Part shown: positions 1 through 12,400 of the stretch, one piece after another
Position numbering within the stretch: the first letter of the stretch is position 1
How the letters are laid out: the number at the start of each line of letters is the position of its first letter
Origin: Leptodactylus fallax
Taxonomy: Eukaryota; Chordata; Amphibia; Anura; Leptodactylidae
DNA: 64,000 nt
Direction of reading: 5' to 3'
Assembly (NCBI GenBank): GCA_947044405.1
Contig: CAMRHE010001106.1
Coordinates: 62,001 to 126,000 of the forward strand
The notes under the pieces: generated by a model
What the model saw: only the letters and a program-made list of their open reading frames with translations
What the model was told of the DNA's origin: nothing
The model's database searches: none
Position numbers and translations under genes: made by a program

Positions 1-558
1 AAAGTCATATGACACCTCCATACACTGTGCTGCTGCCATACTGATAAGAACGTCACAGTCTACTTCACATTAGGACATATAGATAAGATAGCTCTAGTAA
101 CAGATACAACTGTACAGACAAAGCAGTACCCAAATATCTACAATAAGGTGCCTTGTAAAAAGTAGGCTATAACAGTTAGACTCACCTTGCCTTACCTCTC
201 CTGGGCATCCTTGTGGTGTCCGACAGTCCCCCAGTGTCTTCTTCCTTACTCTGACTGACATCTCATGCTCCGGGGGCACCGCTGAGGCCCACAGGCCCAC
301 AGTCCTCAGCGGTTATGTCAACCAGAGGCCAGAAGAGGACCCCAGGAGGCTGTTGGACTCAACAAGGATGCCCAGGAGAGCTGAGGCGAGGTATGACTGT
401 TTGTTATTTTTGTTCACCTCACCTCACCCCAGAGTATAATGATCGTAGGCCCAGGGGAGGTAAGTGAACATAAAAACCAGTATTACTTACCTCCCTCGGG
501 GTGTTCCGGCACGACTTCCTGCTGTCTTTGGGCCTCTTAAGTGACGTTACAGATGCCG

Positions 559-722
559 TGGGACAGTATACTGTGTACAGGGGCTCTATGGGACATTATA
601 CTGTGTGGAGGGACCTCTATGGGACATTATGCTTTGTGGAGGGGCCACTATGGGACATTATACTGTGTATAGGGGTTGCTATGGGACATTATACTGTCTG
701 GAGGCCAGTTTGGGACATTATA
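559..722. repeat. Degenerate tandem repeat, unit about 33 bp
   Basis: About five imperfect units built on ATGGGACATTATACTGTGTG plus a G-rich stretch. It belongs to the same motif family as the large array at 54.7-55.7 kb, read on the opposite strand. The open frames here are by-products of the repeat. Confidence 0.7.
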
Positions 723-1354
723 GTGAAATTAAGTGAAATTATTATACTGTGGGATCTCTTCAGACCAGTGGAGGTAAAAAAAATAAAAAACATGTATGCT
801 CAATTTCCCTCACCTCTTTTGGGCATCCTCGTTGCGTCCCACGCTTTCTCTTGGTCTCTTGCTGTTTTTCACTGCTGTCCGAATAAAATCTTAGGATGCA
901 AAAAGTAAAAACAAATTCCCTACATTTCCGTATTACAGAATCCCATAGCCAGGTATGATGCTCCCTGCTAGACCATATTCTCCCATGGAATCTATACTTC
1001 CAAGTTCAATGGAACATACTATAGTTTTTTGTTTGTTTTTCTTTCATAGGGGTTAAAGGACATTTTTAGATATGGGGGTGAAATATTTACACACTCACAG
1101 TTATCCATTGCAATATATTACTATTGAATGGACATGCACAAGATTTACTGAATGAGTTTAATAATGAGTAATAATAATTAATATTTTTTTCTGTACTGAG
1201 CCATTCTTAATACTTCCTCTTTATAACCAGTAGTAATTATAAGGAAATTGCACACGTATGGGTCACACACAAAAACCACAAAAACACTCCCACCAATTTC
1301 ATATCAGATTTATCTCTGCATAAATAGTAGTAACTGCCACAAGTCTCTACACTG

Positions 1355-1428
1355 CAAGGATAGCCGCATAGCCTACAGTGCAAGAATAACCGCAGAGCCT
1401 ACAGTACAAGGATAACTGCAAACCCATA
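1355..1428. repeat. Three-copy tandem repeat of about 27 bp
   Basis: Units resemble CAAGGATAACCGCAGAGCCT followed by ACAGT(G/A). The copies differ at a few positions. Confidence 0.65.
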
Positions 1429-2048
1429 CCATGGCTAGTGAGTATTATCTGGTTAGTGGCTGATACCATTAGATAGCAGATAAATCATTGTTTAGATACA
1501 AAAAAATTATATGTCCAAAAAGAGGTCAAAAAGCTGCTTTGGTAGCATAGTATTGGAGTATATTGGTAGTAGAGCAGGAGTTCACATTTGTACAACATGT
1601 TTGATTTTCTTTGCATGTACTTAGTGTATCAGGATATAGCAAGTAACCATTAGGCACCATAGTGAAGCTGGGAATGGGGTTCTACTCCACCAGCACATGG
1701 AAGACTTATGATTATTTTGGTTTTTCTTTAATGGACATCACTGTAGCTACAATGATGATTATGTTTATAACCGTCATGGATTGAGCATACAAAGATACAT
1801 GACAGCTCTTCCAGTGTTAGGTTTATCACTTGCTAAAATTAAAGGGGCTTTTCCATGAACATAACCATATTTAAACTTTAAGATATCTAAAACTTAAAGG
1901 TTTTTGCAAATATAAATTTTGCTGAGTTTTTTTCTTTAACCATCTTACTCTAGGTTCACACCTGCACCTAGGTTTCTGTTTTTCGGGTACATTTGGGGAC
2001 CTGAAGAAAGGAAACCTAACCCGCTTAAAAAGCAGTTACCCTATAGAG

Positions 2049-3587
2049 CAGGGGTAGGCAACCTTTTTTGTTCGGCGTGCCGATTTAAATTACAAAATCA
2101 AAGATGAGGTCCTCGGAGTGCTGGCAATAATTGTAAGTCTGACGACCCCTATACTAAAGTTATATAGCACAAGCCATAACATAGGGGTCCTGTCATACTG
2201 TGCTCCCTGCCACATGCGTTTACCGCTATTTGCCTTGATACACCTGTACTTTCCCATTAGAAGCAATGTAAGTACATGTGTAACCCACAATTAGTAGTTA
2301 ATGTATACGACTGGGAGCAGAATGAGGTAACACCGGTAGGATGGTGACACACTATGTACCTGAATGCTGCATCCCCGACCGCTGGTACTTTCACATTTCT
2401 GTAAGTGAAACGCGGAATAATTTCAGCCGCATTTAATTCCTGGCTGTGCGGTAACCGCAAAACCTCAGCCAGGAATTAATGAGCGTCACACTTACCCCAA
2501 AGTGGCAGCACTGGTGCCTGGGGACTGGATTTGGCTAGAGCCGCATCTGGGTACACAGTGTTACCACCCAAAAAGAAACACCCTTAGGCTGAAGCCCCAC
2601 GTTGCGAAAACTCGGCTTTTTTTGTTGCAGATTTTGCTGCGTTTTTTTTTTTAGCCAAAGCCGAGAGTGGCTACAAAAGGAATGGAAAATCTATAGAAAG
2701 GCTGAGGCCCCATGTTGCAGAATTTGCTGCGTTTTTCTGAGCCAAAGCCAGGAGTGGATTGAGCAGAAGGGAAGAGTATAAGAACTTCCTTTATATTTGC
2801 CATTCCTTTTGTAGCCATTCTTGGCTTTGGCTCAAAAAACCACAGCAAAATCTGCAACAAAAACGCTGCGTTTCCACAACGTGGGGCCACAGCCTTAGGC
2901 CTCCTGCACACAAATGGCACGGATGTGGTTTTCACTGACCTATACATTAAAAATGAATTGACAGGGCCACAAATGCAGACAGATATAGGGTATGTATAGG
3001 ACAGATATAGTACAGGTATAGGAACTGCTCCATAATTTGCAGATCTTCAATTTGGCCCAGACACACGGCCGCAAAAACAATGGCTGTGTATATGGGCCCA
3101 TTGAAATATAATAGTCCATAATTTTATCCACAATTGTAGATAAAAAGTATGGTCATGTGCATTACAGTTTAATAACTCCATGTGCCTCATATTAATAGCA
3201 ATTAACCCCATCATGTCCCTCACATTAACCCCTGTGTGCTTCACATTAATAAGAATAGTAACCCCAGCATGTACCTGGTGTTTTTTTACTTTCACTTGCT
3301 GGTCGGAGTTTTCCTCTCCTCCTCTTCTTTGCAGGATGCAGAGGGCAGAAGCTCATCACTGTAGCAGGCAGGGTCCTTTTGCTGCCCAGTGTGAGCTTCG
3401 CCTCCTGGGCTTTCCTCACCACTCTCTAGCAAGAGAAGGGGGAGCATCCTGTATCATTGCAGTAGCAGAGCACTAAAGGATGCTCCCTCTTCTCTTAATA
3501 CCTGCAGGTCCCGTGCTGGTTGCCCTGCCAGCAAGATATGCCACACGTATCACTCTTGGCACGCGTGCCAGGGGTTGCCGACCCCTG
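2049..3587. mobile_element. Non-autonomous hAT element
   Basis: The ends CAGGGGTAGGCAACC and ...GGTTGCCGACCCCTG are hAT-type inverted repeats. Flanking 8-bp duplications ctatagag (2041-2048) and ctatagac (3588-3595) differ at one base. No transposase is seen inside. Confidence 0.8.
2587..2894. mobile_element. Harbinger-like fold-back MITE nested in the hAT
   Basis: Inverted ends GGCTGAAGCCCCACGTTGCG and ...AACGTGGGGCCACAGCC are flanked by TTA on both sides. A 3-bp TWA duplication is typical of PIF/Harbinger. Confidence 0.65.
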
Positions 3588-4039
3588 CTATAGACTATAA
3601 TGGGGTCTGCCGGGTTTCTGCCCAGTTTCCAACCGAAAAATGCGGAAAAATATGGAGAGAAAAGTCCTGCTTGCAGGTCTTTTCTCTCCGCATTTTTTAA
3701 GCAGGTTCGGGGATGGAAACCCCAAATGGAATACAGGCGCAGGTGTGAACCTAACCTTAGTAATGATGTCTTTTGTCTTGATTGGTTGCCAATAGATACG
3801 ACTATGAATGCAGGAATCTCTACAGTCTGGGACTTGTCAGAAACCCAGCCATGATTATTGTCTTATTGTGGACAGGTTATCAGACAGGGACACTACATAA
3901 GAGAAGATAACCTGTCCACAACAAGGAAATCATGGCTGGGTTTCTGACAAGTCCCAGATCATAGAAAGTTTCTGCATTCATGGTCAAGTCCATTGACTAC
4001 TGATTAAGAGAAAAGACTCTAAGATGGTTAGAGGAAATC

Positions 4040-4435
4040 TTTAAGGCTAAGACCTCACACAGCAAATCGCTGCAAAAAAAAAATGCTACGAAAAGGACCA
4101 CGGCGGAAACGCATTGCATTTTTTTCAAGAGCGTTTTTCACAGAAAGTCCACACAGTTTTCCTCTGCGGACTTTCTGCCTCTAATATACCTATATGGAAA
4201 ACACCAGTGTTTCCGAAGGTATAAGTGACATGTTGTGATTTCCAAAAACGCGAGCGTTTTTATAATTTGCAGCATTTTCGCTAAGTATTTTTTTCTGCAA
4301 TGTGTGAATGGGATTTGCCAGAATCGATCCACTTTGCAAGTAATGTAAAACGTGGCATTTTTTGCCGCTGCGTTTCCGTCTTGGCCAAAATGCTGCATTT
4401 TTGCAACGTGGGGCCCTCGGCCTCAAACTGCACAT
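4040..4435. mobile_element. Degenerate copy of the Harbinger-like MITE
   Basis: GGCTAAGACCTCACACAGC at the left and TTGCAACGTGGGGCCCTCGG at the right resemble the element at 5642-5866. The inner sequence has the usual GCAGCATTTT/AAAACGC words. Confidence 0.5.
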
Positions 4436-4800
4436 ATTTTAATTACTTATGTACATATGCCATATTGCAGAATATATACATCATAGTGAGGGGGGATCCA
4501 CCTCAGAACAGAACACCTCTGTGGTCACTGCAGGGGAAATATCTGGCCAGACCAGACTTCCCCTAGCAATGTCAGATGTTTGCCTGGAGTGTCAGAAGGC
4601 AGACTAGAATCGGTCCATGCTTTGTATTCAGAAGGAGTTGTTTCTGAGAAGCAATGTGCTGAGACTAATAATCCAATACAAATGGAGTCTGGCATCCTTC
4701 AGCTGTTATTGTTAAAGCTTTCGACGGTGCTCATTCAAATCACCAATAGTCCTCTAAGGTAGAGAGCCACATATGAGATGAGGTCCCTATAATCATGACT

Positions 4801-5641
4801 TAAAGGGGTTGTCCGGGATAAAATGTAATTTCTACACTAATCTAAATACCCTCCCCGCGCCTACTTTCTAAATTACTTACTTTAACAAAAATATACTGTA
4901 TATTTACCCATATCACAGGCACATTTTCTGATTATCCGGTGACATTCTGTTTCCCCCCACCTCATCATACTTACCTGTCTTCCTGTCCAGATCTTCTGGG
5001 CATGGGAGATGACTTCCTTCTGTGGGGACGGCTCCTCCTCTTCTTTGACATCTTACGGCGCGTGTGCAATAGAGCCGGAGTCTCAGCATTGCTCTGTAGC
5101 CTGCACTCCATCTCTATTGCGCAGGTGTGGGAGGCTGGAGGAGCCTCCCATGCCTGCGCATTAGAGATGGAGTGCCGGCTACAACCCAATGCCCGGACTA
5201 TTGCGCACGCACCAGCAGACGTCAAAGAAGAGGAGCAACCGTCCCAACAGAAGGAAGTCATCTCCCTTGCCCAGAAGATCTGGACAGGAAGACACGTAAG
5301 TATGATGGGGTGAGGGGTGGGATGAGTTATTTAGTTGGAAAGAGCTAGTAGTGGCCGAGATAGCAGGGAGGCAGCAAGGGGGTGTGAGGGAGTGAGAGAG
5401 GGAGGGGGAGGGAGTGAGAGGGAGGTAGTGTGAGTCAGCTCATGCAATGCATCATGGTAGTTGTAGGCTAAGACAGCAGGAAGCTACACCATGTAAACAA
5501 ATGCAGAGGATGCCAGGAGCTCTCACAGAAACCCAGAAATCACTCAAAACATTGCTAAAGGTATTTGGGTGCACTTATTAACCCATTAATAGCATTAACA
5601 GACTTTAAAAAAAAATTTTTTTTGCCTGGAAAACCCCTTTA
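4801..5641. mobile_element. Large fold-back element with 'aaaggggttgtcc' ends
   Basis: The ends are TAAAGGGGTTGTCCGGGATA and its decayed inverse CCTGGAAAACCCCTTTA. Inside, two arms of nearly 190 bp, centred near 5130, form an imperfect palindrome that yields mirror-image open frames on both strands. These are not genes. Confidence 0.65.
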
Positions 5642-5866
5642 GGCTAAGACCCCACATTGCGGAAACGCAGCTTTTTTTTGTTGCAGATTTTGCTGCTTTC
5701 TTTTTTTCAGCCAAAGCCAAGAATGGCTACAAAAGGAATGGGAAATATATAGGAAGCTTCTTATACTTCTATTTTGTGCTCAATCCACTCCTGGCTTTGG
5801 CTCAAAAAAGGCAACAAAATCTGCAACAAAAAAAAAGTTGCGTTTCTGCAACGTGGGGCTTCAGCC
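5642..5866. mobile_element. Harbinger-like MITE, 225 bp
   Basis: Ends GGCTAAGACCCCACATTGCG and ...CAACGTGGGGCTTCAGCC are flanked by TTA (5639-5641 and 5867-5869). The centre is self-complementary (CAAAGCCAAGAATGG / CTCCTGGCTTTGGC). Confidence 0.7.
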
Positions 5867-6264
5867 TTAAAGAGATTTTCCTATAAAGGAAGGATAGGGG
5901 ATAAGTGTCTGATTGCTGGGCATCTCACTGGCTTATCCCTTACCAAAAGTATCGGGATCCTCAAGTCCCCAGTATGAATAGAGTGGTAGTACGCATTCAT
6001 GACCACTACTGCATGGAATTGATAGAGAAAGCAAAGTATGGTGCTCCATCAGCCCCATGGAAGTGAATGGAACAGTAGTCATGCATTCACATTACTGCTC
6101 TATTCATAGTGGGGACTTGGGGAACCAACAGAAAACCAAAAGTTTCATCAGCTACAGTAAATAACAAGAACAACATTTCTACAAGTATTTGTGAGCCTCT
6201 ATTTTCATAAAAAGAAAGATCTTTAAGAATTTTCCAGGTAATTGAATGTGCTCTATATATCTAG

Positions 6265-6441
6265 AAACGATCGAGCTGAAAAGCGTCAACCTGAATTTAG
6301 TGCAAAACAAAACTGAACATCACACAAGTGACTATAGAACCAAGCAGCTTGTTGTGAGAAGAGGACAAAGTTTTGCGATCACCCTCACACTCAACAGACC
6401 ACTGACATCCAAGGCCAAAGTCAACTTTGTGGTAGAAACAG
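6265..6441 (+). CDS. Transglutaminase exon 2 (start of beta-sandwich)
   Basis: Acceptor ...tctag, donor g|gtaaaa. The exon enters in phase 1 and leaves in phase 1. It reads [19 protein letters not shown] and then [19 protein letters not shown], the usual start of the TGM N-domain. The few codons of exon 1, which must end with one base of a split codon, were not identified upstream. Confidence 0.92.
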
Positions 6442-9400
6442 GTAAAATACTAGTTCTGTATATTTCATCGTGCAAATATGAAAACTAAATGTGGTCACTT
6501 TGTCTGCAATATTCATAGGATTACCACTTTCTTTTATTAAGGAAAACCACCTAGTGGGAAAAAAATAAGCTCTAATTTCTCCTTATCTACAAAGAAAACC
6601 AACAATGGATCTTGGTCTGCAGTTGCTGACTCTCTTACGTCAAGCACTATAAGCGTCACAATCACATCTCCAGTCAATGCCGTTATTGGAACCTACAAAA
6701 TGATTGCCCGCATCTTCTCTAAAGGCTTTAAACCTCATGTGATAGGAGATTTCACTCTACTCTTCAATCCCTGGGCACCTGGTAAGACCATAATGTCCAT
6801 TTTACAAAATCAGTTGCCAATAAATGTAGCAAATTCCTTATTCTTCTAGTTGGGTCTTTAGGCTTATTGAGGGCATGTTCTTGAGATCTGTAATTGTATT
6901 TTTCTATCCTGTTGTTGGTTCTCTTCATTTTATTATTCTTACTGTCCCTGATTCCAATTTTCCATAGTACCATAAGGGTCCTTGTACAGATAGTTCCTTC
7001 CCCGAGGCTACATGGTCAAGTCCCTAGCACAATTTGCCTAGACCTCTTCTGGCCTCCTTATCCAGAATGCAGTTGCTTGCTCGAGTTGCTTTACAGTTGG
7101 TGGCAATTACTGCTTGGGACCCAGTGTTGGACTAGGGCGCCCACCTGTGTTGTACCACTGTGCAGCTACATACAGATATTACCTGACCCAAGCTTGCAAA
7201 TTCCCAGACATTACATTCTTCATATACTTAAACAGAATGGTGACATGTGTGGGTCACGTCTCCACTGAAGTAAGCTGATAATATTAAGAATATTTCTTGT
7301 GGAATGCAATCTGTAGGATTGTAAACTACAATTCACAGCAGGTTATAAAGGTCTGCAGCTCTCATAGCATGCTAGTAGTTATAGTTCTCAATGGGGGGAA
7401 AGAGATAACAGATACTTAAAAATTAAAAGGAACCTGTCAAGTTTGGGACACTAAACTGTGCATAAGTCTTATGGACAGGTGGCTTGGTGTCCCAAATATC
7501 CCTATCCTAACGTTGTCCATGGTCACAATAATACTTCTGCACAATTGTTCACTGAAGCCGGAGATGTCCACTCAGCTTCATGCGCCTGTGCCGGATCTGA
7601 TCATTGAGCCAAGGTTCACTTTCCAGGCTTCAGTGGACAACCACGCAGGTGCTAGGAGCACCAGAGATGAGTCTGATGACATTCAACAAACTCATCTCCA
7701 GGTAAGTGTAAGGGATTTTTTTTATTGCAGCCACAGACAGCATTCGGATAGAGCTATTTGGAATACTAGGTGTCCCAAATTCAGCTGCTGCCTGGCCCTT
7801 GCCAAGGACTATATCTGTCCTAAGGGTCTGGTTGGAAGGCTGCTGTTTGGTTCCTGTCTTGGACTAGGGGCCCATTTAGCTCTGTGTGTCAGGGATATGG
7901 AGAAAAGGAGGGAGCCTAAAGCAACCTTAGAGGAGGGAGAATATTGTTCGGCCTGCCATTGCATCTAGATGTCATTTTAGCTAGCCTACCTCTGCCAGAC
8001 AGACAGTGAGATGTGACTAAGAGGTCCATGCCGCTTAATAAAGTTGCACATCTCATACTCTGGATGCGCTGGGTCTTCCATCCATATGCTGGGAAAAAAA
8101 CCTGCAGCAAAAAGTGACTTGCATTGCAGGTTTTAAAACCACAACCCGTCAAATATTGCTGTTGGTTTTCCTGTGGATTTCAGCCTTTGCAGTGCAAAGA
8201 GAATGCAGAAAAAGCTTGTGGGGTAACTGAGGAATAAGCATATAATTTACTTTGAAATGCATTTATAGAAAACCTTTTTCTAAACTTATCTGTTGTAGAA
8301 GATGATGTATATCTGAATGATGAACAACAAAGGAAGGAATATGTCCTAAGTGACAGCACCATTATATATAGAGGAAATGAAAATAGTATCGGTGCAATCG
8401 GGTGGAACTTGGGACAGGTGAAGTAAAAAAAAAGTACTGAAAAAATTGTTATATGTGTGATCAATAATTGTATTTTCCTTCAGACAGCATTTACCACCTA
8501 TTTACTGGTTAAATTCCTGGGGGCTTCACCATTTGGACTCCCTCCAATAGATGCGTAGCTCAAGGTTCCTCAGTCCTACTGCAAAATCTGTAGCTGTTCC
8601 TCCACCTACCAGAAGACAGTGGTTCAACCACAACCTCTGTACCCCCTATAGTTATGCCTTTGCTCACGGATCTCTAGTATATGAGTATCAGCTAGCATGT
8701 TTCTTCCCAACACTTCCATGGCGAGGAGGATTTTGTATGTTGTGGTGGTTGAGCATGGGTTCTGCTTGGGTGTTTTGGTAACTTCCTTTAAGTTGTATTG
8801 AGGCTTGACTGCCACTCAGTATTAACAGTACAAGCTTTTACTAGATGAATTTTATTCCCACTGATATATATTAAGAGACAACTGTGATGGAACATTGGAA
8901 GACACTGCATGTCTGCAACATAACAGGGTCACCGGAGTCATACAGTGTTTTCCCCTTGTTAATCGGTGACTCTCTCACCAAGATATCACTGTTTATGTCA
9001 ATATGCTAAAGAGCTCTTTGGAGCAACAAAGTTGTTGGCACTTACCTCTTTGGAGCGATGGAACGCCCTCCTTGTTCCAAATAGCTAATTTGCATATTGA
9101 TAAAAACAGTGATATCTTGGCAATGGAGGCACCGATTCACAAGGGGAAACAACATTTGACCCAGGTGACCCTAACCTAACCTATCTGCGGGGCCGGGTTC
9201 TGGTCATAGACTCTTTTTAAACACTGGTTTTAGACAAAGTGTGGCCCCTGGCAAAATTGAAAGTGAGGCCTATCATATAGTCACATTCAGCCATTTCAGA
9301 CAGTGTTTTACATGAATCTACAATGCACATCTATAGCACTTCCTAGGGTCTTAAAAGATCAGAAGCCCCAAGAAAAATAATGTATATACTGTACTGTAAT

Positions 9401-12400
9401 GGCTTTCAAATAATACAAGTACCATCATTGCCAAATAATATTACCATACTGTTACGGAATAAAAACCCCTATGCATATCCCCCACACGCACACATACATA
9501 GCATGTCACTTTTTGCAGGGAGGTTAACCCTCAGCTTTCTTCTTTTGTAATGCTAAGATTGAACCCTAGGGGGAGACTCACAGATGAGCCACAGCAAAAA
9601 CAACACTATTTTGGTTGGTGTTTGCGAGCAGCTTGCAGGAAAGCGCACTGCTGAATTTTGCTTTCTTAAGGCCTCACATAGTGAATCACAGCTAAGCACT
9701 GAGTCTTTTTCTGCAGCATTTTTGATTGAGTTTTTTCTGCTTTTTTTCTTCCCTTATTTACTATATATGGAAAACGCTCGCGATTCTGCTGATGTATTTT
9801 TCAAAAACGCAGCTTTTCCATAGCTCTTTAGCTCCGCAGTGTGTGGAAGAGATTAAGCAGAATCTCATTCGCTTTGCTGATATTGTAAAACGCAGCGTTT
9901 TTTTTTTCCGTTGCATTTCAGCATCAGTCAAAAATCCCAGCGGGGACAGATTCATAATGGAAACCAACGGATTCCAATGGACCCCATTGACTATAGAAGC
10001 ATCAACCGCTTCCCAACATTTGCCATAATAGTATGGCGGATATCGGGTTTTAAAATTTGGCGGTTGCTCTGTATTATGCAGCAGAAACCCAGCACTAATG
10101 GCATTATTTTTTTTTTTTTACTATGGCTACCTGAAGGTCCCCATCGCCCCCATACCTTTACTGGTGCAGGATGGCTCACACATGGGAGCAGTTCTGTTAC
10201 TATAACAGCCTATTTATCCTATTCTGAATTTTTTTCCAGCTTTCCAGTACATTATACAGAATGGTACCATTGCAAAGTAAAATTTGTCCTGCAAAAATTA
10301 AGTTCTCATACAGCTCTGTGAATGGAAAAATAAAAAAGTCATGGCTTTTTGAAGGTGGGGAGTTAAATTGCCGTGGCGGGAAAGGATTAAATCTACACAC
10401 ATATACACATATTTTTATGCAGGAACTGGGTCCACCTGTAAGACATCAGCCATGTGATCCTCTGCTGAGACCCTCACAGATCCTGAGAATATTCATCCAG
10501 GGTGAATGTAGGCATGTCCCTGTCACACACAACGACCCTATCTCCCATTCACTTCAGTGGGAGTGCTGGGGAAAGCCAAGTGCTGTACTTTGGCTTTCTC
10601 CGGTGCTTCCATTGAAGTGAATGGTAGCAGAAGCGTGTCATGTCCAGCAGGGGCATGCTTACATTCACAACAGGGGTGAAATATCTCCCATTTTCAGGAT
10701 TGGTGGGGGTCTCAGATAGAGGATAAATATGTTTGGTGACATAACCCCTTTAAGGTAGCACACAAATGGACTGTGATGTGCAGGTAAAAACCTCTGCTAG
10801 GCACCATTAGCTATAGTAGTGCTGCGCTCTCTCAGCACCAGCAGGCTGCCACACATGCACCCGACCCCTAGTAGATGAGTGGAGTGTCTCCATTGGAATT
10901 ATGCCAGTGTCAGGGAGGCCCTTTGAGGGTTGGAGGCCTTAGGCCACAGTCCCTCTCCCTCCAATGTTGGCCTTAAAGCAGCACTATACCTTGTGATATT
11001 CCTTGACCGTCCTGTTTTGAAACAGAACAAACACAAAACACAGGAAGACAGGAAAGTCCTGGGTTCGAATCCAGCCAAGGCCAACATCTGCATAGAATTT
11101 GTGTGTTCTCCATGTGTTTGTGTGAGTTTCCTCCCATACTCCAAAGACATAGTGATAGGGAATTTAGATTGTGCACCCTATATGGGACAGTGACTGACAA
11201 TATCTGTAAAGTTCTGCGGAATATGATGGCGCTATATAAGTAAACGCTACCGAGCTAATAAATAATACCAATATCAATTAAAAAGAATGCTCCATTAACA
11301 TTTATGTCTATTACTCAATTCTATGTAGTTTGAAGATGACATTTTGAACATTTGTTTAACCATCTTGCAAAAGCAAAAAGCAGTGGAACTTTCTCTTCTC
11401 AATGATCCCAAAAAAGTGTCAAGAGTCTGCAGTGCAATGGTAAGTTATATATAACATAGGGCCAAAAAACAGGTACAGTCAAAAGTAACAGTAACATAAT
11501 GTATTGTAGAAGGATGAAAAAAGTCCATCCAGCACAACATAGTGGGGCCAATTTACTAAGCCTGTCATGTGGTACACCAGTCTTAAAAACTGGCTGTGAC
11601 AAAGAGAGATGCAACAAAATTATTTAGAATTGTATTCCTCTTAATATTTTTGGAACATCTCAGGTGGTCTCTAAGCCTGAAGCTGAAATTTACGCCAGTC
11701 GGGGGAGATTTAAGCCATTATTTAATTATGTTATATTGTTTTCTGCCACATATAATCTTAAATTTGTCACTTGTTAAGCTCCTCCCCCTCTCCGCCCAAT
11801 TTATGAAAAGTGGAGGGCAGTGGCAAATGGGGGAATAGTCACAATATTGGGCTCAAAAGCAACCGTGCTCCAAATATTGCAATTATTGTTCATATATTTT
11901 ACTCCAGAAACAGACATAAAATGCATGTTAAATGGATTGTGCAGGATTAGAAAACATGGTTGATTTCTGTTTCAGTAAGTGACATCACGTCCATTCATCG
12001 CATAGCCATATTGCAGTTCAGTCCCATTCATTTTATTGGGACTACATTCATTTTATTGGGACTAAGCTGTAGCACTGCCAAGTGACCAACAGATGTGATG
12101 TCACTTCCTGAGAAGAAGAAAGTAATTATGTTTTCTAGTCCTGTACAACCCCTTTTAGTTTCCACCATTTCTAATGGTATTAATCTAGAGCAAGATTCCA
12201 CAATCCATGACTCACTAGCCATGTGGCTTATGGGCCCCTGTTGTGTGACTCGTGAGTGTCTGCCAGATGCAAACATTTGTGGTAAGACAGCCAAATAATT
12301 TTTCTGTAGTGCTCAGAAGGCAGCAGGAGACGAGAGGAGCAGCGACTATAGTCTATGACCATGATGTGTCTGCCTCCTCCTCCTGTAGAGTCAGAAGTTT

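Larger units (their letters stand above)
1951..3757. mobile_element. MITE with 'ggttcacacctg' ends, split by a hAT element
   Basis: The left end TAGGTTCACACCTGCACC and the right end, whose reverse complement is TAGGTTCACACCTGCGCC, form terminal inverted repeats. Without the nested hAT (2049-3587) the element would be about 270 bp. Confidence 0.65.
1..6264. other. Region upstream of transglutaminase exon 2; mostly repeats
   Basis: No coding exon could be supported. It holds hAT-derived sequence (300-780), a short 27-bp tandem repeat (1355-1428), nested elements (1951-3757) and several fold-back MITEs (4040-6130). The transglutaminase first exon may lie here but is too short to identify. Between 780 and 1950 only AT-rich sequence is seen. 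Confidence 0.6.

Noticed and set aside
501..908. 135-codon open frame near the window start
   Set aside because: It is driven by the degenerate tandem repeat and hAT sequence; no gene-like features.
4939..5313. Mirror-image open frames on both strands
   Set aside because: They sit in the two arms of a fold-back element and are complements of each other.
11058..11130. tRNA gene suggested by GGTTCGAATCC
   Set aside because: No cloverleaf or box A could be built around it; better explained as a SINE fragment.
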